A stretch of DNA of 10,466 bases from Gammaproteobacteria bacterium (lineage in GTDB: Bacteria; Pseudomonadota; Gammaproteobacteria; Pseudomonadales; Azotimanducaceae), in NCBI GenBank assembly GCA_026706425.1, contig JAPOYW010000158.1:1-10466 (forward strand), given 5' to 3'. Under the pieces are notes generated by a model. The model saw only the letters and a program-made list of their open reading frames with translations, was not told the DNA's origin and did not search any database. Positions within the stretch are counted from its first letter, which is position 1, and each line of letters opens with the position of its first letter. This document shows, one piece after another, positions 1 through 6,709 of this stretch. A program made the translations under genes and the position numbers.

Positions 1-1226
1 CCCCCGTCCTCGTCGGTCCACGCATAAGGCACTTGCCGGCTGGCAGGGTCGAGAAGTCCGCTCCGGAAGTCGCGGGTGTCGAACCAACGTCGCACCCAGG
101 CTCGCACGGGACGCCCCGATGCCGCGTCGAGAACCTTGCCGGTCACGATCCGTTCCGGCTCGAGCGCGACATCGCCGACACGATGTTCGCCACCCCCGGA
201 ACCAAAGTCGACAAGCGTGTACCACGGCGCGAATCCAGGCGCGCTGATCGCGACCTGACGGGTGTGCGCAGGAACCACCGCCGAGAACTCGCCCGCAGCA
301 TCCCGGAATGCGAAAGACCGAATCTCCCCGTCGTACGCCGCCAGCGCGAAATCGTCCAGCGGTTCGCCCGTGAAGGCGTTCGACACCGAGCCACGGATCT
401 CTACCGCGTGGCGGAGCGTCAGAATCAAGTCGCCCATCGGCGCCAAAAACGTATTCGGCATCCGAACGCCTAAGGTTCGCCCGCGCGGAAACATATATCC
501 TCTGCGCCTTCCGGAACGGGCCGATGCGGAACGCCCCATCGGAATCGCTGTTACCCGTCGCTCGCGCGGCTTGTATCTCTGCCCCCGCCACCGCCAGCCC
601 CGACGTGTCGACCACCCGGCCCGCAATGAAGAACGCCCGGGGAAGCCGCATGGCGACACGGTTCGCGCCGCCTCCCCCGACGACCACCTCCGCCAACTCC
701 GCCGACACGTGCCCGTCCGCCGTGGCGGCGACGCGATAGGTTCCCGGCACCAGCCCTCCGGCGACGAAGGCGCCGTCCTTCGAACTACGCCAGGTCGTCA
801 GCGACTTCGGGAGCCGAACCGCCGTCTCGGCGATCCGCGTTACCGAGATCCGCGCCCCGCCGATCGGGAGGTTCTCGTCGGAATGTACGGAACCCGTCAG
901 CGAAAGGCCCGAGACGAACCGCAGTTCGACCGCTGTCGGCACGGACCCCACGATCTGTCTCGCCAGCGGAACCGCGCCCTTCCGCACCGCCAGAAGCGTC
1001 ACCGATTCGGCGCACGGCACCTCCAGCTCGAACTCCCCTGTTCGACCCATGTCGACTCGACCGGCTCGGCCCGGTCGGTTACGGGGTTCTCAAAGACGCC
1101 TATCCAAGTGACACCGCCGGACCCCTGATCCGCCTCGCGCCCGCTGATCGTGAACGTGTCGCAGGCGTCCGCCAATCCGCAACAGAAGACGAATGGCAGG
1201 GCGGCGATCAGCTTTGCGGACATCAT
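1..1226 (-). pseudogene. Secreted protein with carboxypeptidase-regulatory-like repeats, frameshifted, 3' end outside window
   Basis: The start is a tandem ATG ATG directly after the stop of the upstream 43-codon ORF. The N-terminus (MMSAKLIAALPFVFCCGLADA) looks like a signal peptide, so export is inferred. The reading frame then changes twice. The first change is near the CCCC run at 1035-1038, where one added base would restore the frame. The second is near the AAAAA run at 445-449. Joining the three pieces gives a continuous protein of about 400 residues that is still open at base 1. Its repeated Ig-like units have the pattern of CarboxypepD_reg domains, for example GSVSNAFTGEPLDDF, AGRVVDTSGLAVAGAE and GKVLDAASGRPVRAW, each followed by a DG/G-F-x-V strand. 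Such domains occur in surface and secreted proteins. No catalytic domain is visible. I am fairly sure of the repeat type and of the frame breaks. True decay versus base-call error cannot be settled from one sequence. Confidence 0.62.
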
Positions 1227-1358
1227 CTAGTTCGTTGTCTCGGATGCGGCGGGTTCTACCGGATCGCAAGGATCGTCCCCGGGCTCGGGCCACCACGGTG
1301 TCCCGGACAGTTCGATAAAGGAAGTCACGTCTTCCCCTCGATGATAGACGGTCGTCAT
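1227..1358 (-). CDS. Small ORF, 43 codons, unknown function
   Basis: This ORF is too short for ordinary gene calls but has good initiation signals. On the minus strand a perfect GGAGG (1368-1364) stands five bases before an ATG at 1358. The stop TAG (1229-1227) directly abuts the tandem ATG ATG of the next gene, suggesting translational coupling. The peptide begins MTTVYHRGEDVTSFIELSG, contains TPWWPEPGDD, is acidic and proline-rich in its second half, and has a single Cys. It has no signal peptide or membrane segment. It follows the corrected MauE end by 45 bases. I do not recognise it. It could be a small partner protein, a precursor peptide or a remnant of a larger gene, since the frame stays open for seven codons upstream of the ATG to a TAA. 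Unlike its neighbours it shows no internal break. Confidence 0.45.
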   Translation of the reverse strand: MTTVYHRGEDVTSFIELSGTPWWPEPGDDPCDPVEPAASETTN

Positions 1359-1403
1359 CAACGCCTCCGGATCGCGTCTTTACTGTTCGTTCTCTTCTCC
1401 TGT

Positions 1404-1965
1404 TCACCGCGAGTAACCCCCCTTTTTAGCAAGCTCGCGTCTCCCGACTGCAATCAACTCCGGAATCTCTATGACCCAAGCCGCCGCCAACAGCACGGGA
1501 ATCGAGGCCACGAAACACCTCCCAGCCGGGCATTGTCGGAACCGCCTCGTTCCAAAAATCGGATGCTCGATAGCCCCAAGCAACTACGACGCCGCCCAGC
1601 AGCAGGAGGAGCCGCAGCAGACCCTTCGCCGTCGTCGACTCGCCGCCGTCGGCCCCGAAACAGAAGCAGGCGGTCGCGACGCCACGAAACCGGGCGACCA
1701 ACGCCGCAACGCCGAAGACGATTAACAGGAACGATGCCGCGAGGGCGGCCCGTGTTACCAGAACGCTGCTCAGGAAACAGGCGGCGACAAGAGCCTCCGT
1801 CACCACGATCGTCCCGCTAAACGGCCGCACGACCATTTCAGGGACCATGCGATAGCTGGCAACCCCCTCCACGAAGAACTGAAATGCCCTGGCCTTCGCC
1901 AAAGCCGCTGTCCCGAAGCAGAGGCCAACAGCGATCTGAACAACCGGGCAGACGAGATCAGCCAT
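1404..1965 (-). pseudogene. MauE/DoxX-family membrane protein, frameshifted near its C-terminus
   Basis: ATG at 1965 was chosen because GGAG (1976-1973) lies seven bases upstream and the start overlaps the end of the MauD-like frame by eight bases. The product has several hydrophobic helices with MauE features: an N-terminal helix followed by AALAKARAFQFFVEGV, a central ACFCFGADGGE segment, then a Leu-rich helix. In the uninterrupted frame the last 33 or so residues are polar and unlike a membrane protein. Moving one frame near 1515-1525 (a CCC run) gives a clean final helix, CFVASIPVLLAAAWVIEIP, and a basic tail ending at TGA 1404, about 187 residues in all, normal for MauE. MauE helps MauD and MauF in making disulfide-rich methylamine dehydrogenase small subunits. 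The client here is unknown. Confidence 0.66.
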
Positions 1966-2264
1966 CGAACGGCTCCGTAGTGGCCACGCTGTTCGACTCG
2001 ACGAATTTACCGTGGCTTCGAACCACTCCATCGCCGTCCACCAGAATCGCACACGGGGTCTTCGCTATTCCCAACGCCTGCCATAGGCCGCTTTCGCCAT
2101 CGTCGACGAACGCGACACCTTCTTCAAAGTTCGCTCTAATCGACTCCACGCTAGTCGACTCTTAGCAGTTCCTTGGTTCGATACAGCAGCACGCAGATTG
2201 CAATCCCTTGAATCGCAACCGCGAGCCAAAGGCCGGCGTGGGCGATGTAGAGCGGGCCGGTCAC
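1958..2264 (-). pseudogene. MauD-like thioredoxin-fold protein with its active-site half deleted
   Basis: Two pieces of one protein are visible. The first starts at GTG 2264, overlapping the preceding stop (GTGA). It encodes 37 residues containing a single membrane helix (YIAHAGLWLAVAIQGIAICV) and ends at TAG 2151-2153, resembling the N-terminal anchor of MauD. The second lies in another frame from about 2160 to the TGA at 1958. It reads as the C-terminal thioredoxin-fold part, with ALGIAKTPCAILVDGDGVVRS (cis-Pro region and following strands). The roughly 80-100 residues that normally lie between them, including the Cys-x-x-Cys site, are absent, with no space for them. An imperfect 11-bp direct repeat sits at the junction. 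MauD is a periplasmic disulfide-handling protein, and this copy cannot do that job. Family assignment is good for the C-terminal piece and context-supported for the N-terminal one. Confidence 0.66.
2136..2161 (-). repeat. Short direct repeat at the MauD deletion junction
   Basis: On the plus strand CTAATCGACTC (2136-2146) and CTAGTCGACTC (2151-2161) match at 10 of 11 positions and are separated by four bases. They span the point where the MauD-like N-terminal frame stops and the C-terminal piece begins in a different frame. Short repeats of this kind can mark slippage or recombination, which would fit a deletion here. The link to the deletion is inferred from position only. Confidence 0.5.
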
Positions 2265-3095
2265 GCTGCGACGAACTCCAAGACGGCAACAACGCACACG
2301 GCGACAAGACCCGCGATGCCGCATGCGGCCACGGCGCGAAAAGAACGATCCGAACGGCGCAGCGCCGCGGCAATGACCGAACCGTCGGAACTCCGCCCTA
2401 CAAGACGGGGCGCAAGCCACATCGGGATGATCCGGCCGCACCAGAAACACACCAGAACCCACTCCCCATAACCCAGACCCAATCCGACCGCCAGCAGAAC
2501 CAACGGGTAGAGGCCGCCGTGCGTAACGACCGTGGTCACCGCAAACCCAATGTGCGAGCCCCACATTCCCGCCGCCGTCACATGCCCGAATTCGAAAAGC
2601 CACGATTTTTCGGTCTGCCGATCGCACTGGGGCGGATTGAAGCCGACTAATCCCGTTTCGCGGAGGAGCATCAAAACAGCGACGGCGCCGGACCGCCGTA
2701 GAACAATATCGACGTCTGGACGTTGAGAAGGGTTCCGGGGGCGGCTAACGCTAGCCCGACGCAATACGACGTGGCCATGCCCCCTGCGGAATACGCAAGG
2801 CCGCATCTCAGCCAGAGTCTAGGCGCAACCGTCCGGAAGGCGCGATCATCCCGATGTGCGACATTCCACAGCGACCGATGGCCTCGGAGATTCCGCAGAG
2901 CAACGCTGCGGTCAAACAGCCGATGACGTAGGACCCGTAAGACAGGGCGATCGCGATGGCCAATGCGCCGATCATGATCGCGGCGTGGCATGCCACCGAG
3001 AAAGGCCTGTCGTTGACCGACTGACCGGGTTCTTTCAAGGCCGAGCCAGTAGGCAATGCAGGTTGGGTTTGTGCTGCGGGCTGCGTCCGTATCAC
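2261..3095 (-). pseudogene. MauF-like polytopic membrane protein, two frameshifts
   Basis: Three consecutive frames each contribute a hydrophobic part of one protein of about 278 residues, the size of MauF. Frame 1 (from 3095) holds IMIGALAIAIALSYGSYVIG and CGISEAIGRCGMSHIGMIAP. Frame 2 (about 2830-2680) holds RCGLAYSAGGMATSYCVGLAL. Frame 3 (about 2675-2261) holds LVGFNPPQCDRQTEKSW, an amphipathic turn, then two more helices including YGEWVLVCFWCGRIIPMW. One base added near 2815-2830 and one T added at the AAAA run 2673-2676 would rejoin everything. The layout of paired helices with a PPQ-x-x-RQT-x-x-SW loop fits MauF/DsbD-type membrane proteins as I know them. The stop overlaps the MauD-like GTG start. 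The GTG start at 3095 is uncertain: the frame stays open about 50 codons further upstream, and a shorter start near 3000 is also possible. Confidence 0.6.
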
Positions 3096-3448
3096 ATCGA
3101 TGCACCTGGAGAAGGTTAGGTCGCCGAGGTCTACCCTGTGTCGAGAGGTGCCTCCGGAAACACGAGCAAATGATGTCGTTTGACGGTTCTCAAGAAGACG
3201 GTGGCACAGGAGGTGCGCCCGCCAGGCAGACTTTCAGGCAATCCCATCGAGACGTCCCCGCCTCACGGTGAGAAGACGACCCTAGCGAATCGAAGTGGCG
3301 CTGTCACCTGCTCGAAAGGGTAGTTAGTAGCAGTGGGTAGGTGGTATTGCGGCAGAATCGCCAACGTGCGGGCGCGAGGAACGCGTTTGGACTGTCTCCG
3401 GCGCAGCTCTGAGGTCGTCTTAGCGACACCGATGCGGCGGTCGTCCGA
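3096..3448. other. Gene-free gap between decayed locus and housekeeping genes
   Basis: About 350 bases lie between the MauF-like remnant and the stop of the SirB1-family gene. The only open stretches are short and composed of residues typical of chance frames. The frame of the MauF-like gene remains open to a TGA near 3240, so part of this stretch could be an N-terminal extension of that gene. I see no tRNA, no transposase fragment, no convincing promoter and no hairpin followed by a T-run. Confidence 0.5.
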
Positions 3449-3451
3449 TCA
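3439..3451 (-). repeat. Stop-codon repeat, copy after the SirB1-family gene
   Basis: Reading the minus strand, this copy is TGATCGGACGACC, where the first three bases are the stop codon of the SirB1-family gene. The same sequence with four extra bases covers the prfC stop at 4317-4333. Outside these bases the two flanks differ. Confidence 0.6.
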
Positions 3452-4285
3452 GTTTACGACCGACTGCAGTCGGCGCGCCTGCCCGATGCGTTCCCGCAGT
3501 CGCTCCGCCATGGCTTCGTCCGGCGCGTGGCGAACCGCCTGCTCCAGTTCGTGGACGACCATCTCCGGGGCGCGCAGGCCGAGCCATGCGTCCGCCCGTT
3601 CCACGTACAGGCCGTACGAATCCGGCGCGATGAGCAATTGGTAGTCCGATATCTCAAGGGCCCGCGAAAAATCGCCTTGACGTTGAACAAGCATGCGTAC
3701 GTTGTTCAGCATGCGCATGGCGATGTCCCCGGCGTCCGCGATGTTGAAGGCACCGGCTTCGTCCACGTTGTTCTCCTTGAGCCATCTCCGGCAGTTCTCG
3801 ACGGAAGTCGGCGAAGCCGCGTACGGATCGACGAGGAGATCGCCAACGGTTACCAAAAAATGGCGCGGGAAGTTGACGCCCAGCGCGTCGAGACCGAGTC
3901 GCCGGGCGATGCCGATGAGCACCACGCCGAGCGAGATGGGGATGCCTCGCCGTGTGCGCAGGACGTGGTCGAGAACACTGTTGGCCACATCGTAGTAGTT
4001 GTCGTCGGCGCCCCGGAATCCCTGTCCGGCGAACAGTTCGACGACGCGGCGCGGCGTGACCCCGCCCAAGGACTCGATGGCGTTGGCGAGACGTCCGATC
4101 TCGCGGCGTGCCCAGTCGGCGTCGGCGATCTCGTCGACGATGCCCGCGACGATCAGGGCGCCCTCCACGGGATCGTCGCCGCCGTCGAGGAAGCGTTGCA
4201 GGTCTTCTCCTAGTCTCAGCGAACGCGGCAAAGGGTTCTCACTCGAGTCAGGTCTCGATGCCGTATTGTCACCATCATCCGTCAT
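3449..4285 (-). CDS. SirB1-family protein: transglutaminase-like domain plus TPR region
   Basis: 278 residues from ATG 4285, close to the usual size of the family. After an N-terminal helical part (about 25-90) comes the SirB1 signature: NYYDVANSVLDHVL (96-109), RRGIPISLGVV (112-122), ARRLGLDALGVNFPRHFLV (127-145) and VDPYA (152-156). H142 and D153 sit where transglutaminase-like enzymes have their His and Asp. The nucleophilic Cys is not apparent at GIPISL, so catalysis is doubtful, as in many members. Residues about 187-265 form TPR-like helices (LNNVRMLVQRQGDFSRAL and following). The protein is probably cytoplasmic and its molecular role is not established. It follows prfC by 45 bases on the same strand and is probably co-transcribed with it. 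In E. coli the sirB1 gene (ychA) lies near another release-factor gene, prfA. No strong Shine-Dalgarno sequence is seen before the ATG. Confidence 0.9.
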   Translation of the reverse strand: MTDDGDNTASRPDSSENPLPRSLRLGEDLQRFLDGGDDPVEGALIVAGIVDEIADADWARREIGRLANAIESLGGVTPRRVVELFAGQGFRGADDNYYDVANSVLDHVLRTRRGIPISLGVVLIGIARRLGLDALGVNFPRHFLVTVGDLLVDPYAASPTSVENCRRWLKENNVDEAGAFNIADAGDIAMRMLNNVRMLVQRQGDFSRALEISDYQLLIAPDSYGLYVERADAWLGLRAPEMVVHELEQAVRHAPDEAMAERLRERIGQARRLQSVVN

Positions 4286-4316
4286 ACCGGTGTGCCACCG
4301 CTAGCGGAAGGTCCAA

Positions 4317-4333
4317 GGTCGTCCGTCCGATCA
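4317..4333 (-). repeat. Stop-codon repeat, copy after prfC
   Basis: The minus strand reads TGATCGGACGGACGACC, beginning with the prfC stop codon. It differs from the copy at 3439-3451 only by a tandem GACG step. The repeat lies in the 45-base spacer between prfC and the SirB1-family gene. Confidence 0.6.
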
Positions 4334-5917
4334 GTGCTCGCGCGTCGCCGCGAAACGCAGCCTGGGCCAGCGTTCTTCGGCGAGTGCCAGGTTCGCCCGC
4401 GTCGGCGCGAGGTAGGCAAGGCAGCCGCCGCCATCCAAGGCCAGCCGATCGGCATGGCGCCGTCTGAGTTCGGCGACGTCGTCGGCTTCGCCGGTGACCC
4501 AGCGCACGGTGAAGATGTTGCTCGCCTCGAACACGCAGTCCGCCCGGTATTCGTCGTCCAGGCGGAAGGCCACGAGGTCGAACTGCAGCGTGCCCACGGC
4601 GCCGATCACGATGTCGTTCGTCATCAGCGGAAAGAATACTTGCGTCGCGCCTTCCTCCGAAAGCTGGCGCAGACCCCGATCCAGCTGCTTGGACTTCAAC
4701 GGATTGCGCGGCCGCACTCGGCGGAACAGTTCGGGAGCGAAGTTCGGAACGCCGCTGAACTTGAGGTGCTCGCCCTCGCTGAAGGTGTCGGCGATCTGTA
4801 TCCCGCCGTGATTGGGCAATCCGATGATGTCCCCGGCGTACGCCTCGTCGGCGCGCACCCGGCTGCCCGCCATGAAGGTGACGGCGTCCGTCACTTTCAT
4901 CTGCCTGCCAAGCCGGATGTGGCGCATGCGCATGCCCTGGCGGTAGCGGCCCGAACAAACCCGGAGGAAGGCGATCCGGTCCCGATGCCGGGGATCCATG
5001 TTCGCCTGGATCTTGAATACGAACCCCGTGAAAGGTTCCTCCCCGGGATCGACGGCACGATCCGCCGTCTCGCGTTCGCCGGGCGGAGGCGCCTGCTCCA
5101 CCAAGTGGTCGAGGCACTCCCTGACTCCGAAGTTGCCAAGCGCCGTACCGAAGAACACCGGCGACCGGGTGCCTTCCAGGAACGCCTGCCGGTCGAAGCC
5201 GTGACTGGCGCCCTCGATAAGCTCGACTTCCTCCACGAACGGGCGATGGTCGTCACCCAGCCATTCCCGGGCTTCGTCGCTGTTGAGGCCGTCTATCGAG
5301 TCGAAGCGGTGAACACGGTCACCGACGCCGGGTGCGTAGCGGATGATCCGGTCGAGTCCGAGATGGTAGACGCCCCGGAACGACCGTCCCGCACCGATCG
5401 GCCAGGTCATCGGTGCGCACTCGACCTGCAGGATGTCCTCGATCTCGTCGATGAGCTCGAGGGGTTCGCGGATCTCCCGGTCGAGCTTGTTGATGAAGGT
5501 CATGATGGGCGTGTCGCGCAGCCGGCAGACCTCGAGCAGCCTGATGGTCCGCGGTTCGACCCCCTTCGTTCCGTCGATGACCATCAGGGCCGAGTCGACA
5601 GCGGTAAGCGTCCGATAGGTGTCCTCGGAGAAATCCTCATGGCCCGGCGTATCGAGCAGATTGACCACGCGCCCGCCGTAGTCGAACTGCATCACGGACG
5701 TCGTAACAGAAATGCCCCGTTCGCGTTCCATGGCCATCCAATCCGACGCGGCGTGGCGGTTCGACTTGCGCGCCTTGATCGTGCCCGCAAGGGCGATCGC
5801 ATTGCCGAACAGCAGGAGTTTCTCGGTGACGGTGGTCTTGCCCGCGTCCGGATGGGAGATGATGGCGAAGGTACGACGTCGCGCCACTTCGCGCGCGACA
5901 TCGGCCGGGGTTGCCAC
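4331..5917 (-). CDS. prfC: Peptide chain release factor 3 (RF3)
   Basis: RF3 is a cytoplasmic translational GTPase that removes RF1 and RF2 from the ribosome after peptide release. The GTPase motifs are intact. Numbered from the GTG start, they are SHPDAGKTT (G1, residues 21-29), the RGI-S-T switch I region (67-72), LLDTPGHEDFSEDTYRTL (G3, 87-104) and NKLD (G4, 143-146). The G3-adjacent segment and CAPMTWPIG are typical of RF3 and distinguish it from EF-G. There is no ATG in the N-terminal part of the frame. GTG at 5917 gives 528 residues starting MATPADVAREVARRRTF, nearly the E. coli length of 529. TTG at 5959 would add 14 residues and sits nearer a TATAAT box. Neither has a good ribosome-binding site. 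Its neighbours are a HolD-like gene upstream and a SirB1-family gene downstream, all on one strand. No truncation or missing key residue is seen. Confidence 0.96.
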   Translation of the reverse strand: MATPADVAREVARRRTFAIISHPDAGKTTVTEKLLLFGNAIALAGTIKARKSNRHAASDWMAMERERGISVTTSVMQFDYGGRVVNLLDTPGHEDFSEDTYRTLTAVDSALMVIDGTKGVEPRTIRLLEVCRLRDTPIMTFINKLDREIREPLELIDEIEDILQVECAPMTWPIGAGRSFRGVYHLGLDRIIRYAPGVGDRVHRFDSIDGLNSDEAREWLGDDHRPFVEEVELIEGASHGFDRQAFLEGTRSPVFFGTALGNFGVRECLDHLVEQAPPPGERETADRAVDPGEEPFTGFVFKIQANMDPRHRDRIAFLRVCSGRYRQGMRMRHIRLGRQMKVTDAVTFMAGSRVRADEAYAGDIIGLPNHGGIQIADTFSEGEHLKFSGVPNFAPELFRRVRPRNPLKSKQLDRGLRQLSEEGATQVFFPLMTNDIVIGAVGTLQFDLVAFRLDDEYRADCVFEASNIFTVRWVTGEADDVAELRRRHADRLALDGGGCLAYLAPTRANLALAEERWPRLRFAATREH

Positions 5918-5989
5918 GTTGGCACGGGAGTCGGCACGCGCCGTGGACGAAACGTTCAAAGGTCTGTGGAGTTTCCAGAAGGCGGCGGA

Positions 5990-5995
5990 TTATAG
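5990..5995 (-). promoter_or_regulatory. Candidate -10 box for prfC
   Basis: The minus strand reads TATAAT exactly, in the 58-101 base spacer between the HolD-like stop and the prfC start. A transcript from here would begin about 5983, giving a leader of roughly 25 bases to the TTG or 65 to the GTG. No good -35 hexamer is seen 16-19 bases upstream, so the call is tentative. Confidence 0.35.
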
Positions 5996-6018
5996 CTGCA
6001 CGACCGGGCTGGCGACGG

Positions 6019-6636
6019 TCATGCCAGTCCATCCAGTTCCCGAATCAACCACCAAAGCCTGCGCTTGCCCGCCGCATCCAACGCATCGGGCCGTACGTAC
6101 AGACGACCGTCCAGGATGCAGGACTCGTTCGGTGCCGCCAGGCCGAGGAGCGCCGCGACATGGTTGCCCGAGACGACTACGCGAATTCCCTCCCGGGTGC
6201 GGGTCTGATGCCGAACGAACGCCCCGAACGCCTTGGCGCCGCCATCCGCGACCGCCCCGGGTTGGGGCCAATCGAACACGAGGTCTCGCCGTCGGGCACG
6301 CTCGAAGCCATTCAGCGCCCAGGCCACATCGAGGAGCAACCGGCGCATGGGCCACGCGTCCGCGGATATCGCCGCGAATACGCGCCCGTAGTGGAAGCAT
6401 CGGACCCGGAACGCCTCCTCGGCTCTAGGCCCGGGCGGTGCCGGCGCGGGCCTGCGAGGCGGCGATTGGCGGGGTTGCCCGACGGGCGATTGCGCCGGCC
6501 GGGGCACCGGCGTTGCCGGCGCGCGGATGTCGCCCTTCGTCGCGAGGGCTTGCGCCGAAGCGGTGCGCTTGCCACGACGTACCCAGACATCGATGCCAAG
6601 AGCTTGGAAATACGCCGAACGCGAACGAGTCGTCAT
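6019..6636 (-). CDS. HolD-like protein (DNA polymerase III psi subunit family, tentative)
   Basis: 205 residues from ATG 6636. The N-terminal TTRSRSAYFQALGIDVWVRR (2-21) resembles the short N-terminal helix of psi, which in E. coli binds the chi subunit (pattern Q-LG-I--W--R). Residues about 37-72 form a linker very rich in Pro, Arg and Ala. A globular part follows (75-205), with LLLDVAWALNGFERA (100-114), RVVVSGNHVAALLG (152-165) and a Trp-rich end RRLWWLIREL (192-201). Psi links the clamp loader to chi and SSB. E. coli psi is about 137 residues, so this protein is longer, mostly because of the linker. In E. coli, holD lies upstream of prfC with rimI and yjjG between. Here prfC follows directly, which supports the assignment. 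Sequence likeness alone is weak, and a different small protein is possible. Confidence 0.55.
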   Translation of the reverse strand: MTTRSRSAYFQALGIDVWVRRGKRTASAQALATKGDIRAPATPVPRPAQSPVGQPRQSPPRRPAPAPPGPRAEEAFRVRCFHYGRVFAAISADAWPMRRLLLDVAWALNGFERARRRDLVFDWPQPGAVADGGAKAFGAFVRHQTRTREGIRVVVSGNHVAALLGLAAPNESCILDGRLYVRPDALDAAGKRRLWWLIRELDGLA

Positions 6637-6647
6637 GCGCCGCAATT

Positions 6648-6665
6648 GTACATCCGGCCATGTAC
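6648..6665. promoter_or_regulatory. 18-bp dyad between the divergent HolD-like gene and aroG
   Basis: The sequence GTACAT-CCGGCC-ATGTAC has perfect 6-bp arms around a 6-bp centre. It lies within the 73-bp region between the two divergent starts, 44 bases before the aroG ATG and 11 before the HolD-like ATG. The spacing resembles operators of dimeric regulators. It does not match the TyrR box (TGTAAA-N6-TTTACA) in register, and it lacks the CTAG core of the TrpR operator despite sharing GTAC ends. No regulator can be named. Confidence 0.4.
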
Positions 6666-6709
6666 GCGCTAAGTTTGCATGTTCGTTTCCCTGTATCGAC
6701 TCAAGAGGA

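Noticed and set aside
262..1128. A 288-codon plus-strand frame over the repeat-protein remnant
   Set aside because: Its composition is dominated by R, P and G without secondary-structure pattern, while the minus strand gives recognisable Ig-like repeats in three joined frames.
1090..1407. A 105-codon minus-strand frame covering the small ORF and the start of the repeat protein
   Set aside because: It is Arg-rich and structureless, and it overlaps both the 43-codon ORF with its good ribosome-binding site and the signal peptide of the next gene in other frames.
3527..4213. A 228-codon plus-strand frame opposite the SirB1-family gene
   Set aside because: The minus strand carries the SirB1 signature, so this is an antisense shadow.
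4298..4307. The 10-bp palindrome CCGCTAGCGG before the SirB1-family start, considered as a terminator or operator
   Set aside because: It is short, has no loop and no T-run, and palindromes of this size are common in GC-rich DNA.
4292..5995. A 567-codon open frame on the plus strand opposite prfC
   Set aside because: The opposite strand encodes RF3 with all GTPase motifs. Long antisense frames are expected in high-GC genes, and this one shows no recognisable domain.
6527..6709. An N-terminal extension of aroG by about 61 codons
   Set aside because: It would run through the divergent HolD-like gene and has no likeness to DAHP synthases, whose start matches MQYLTDDVRI.
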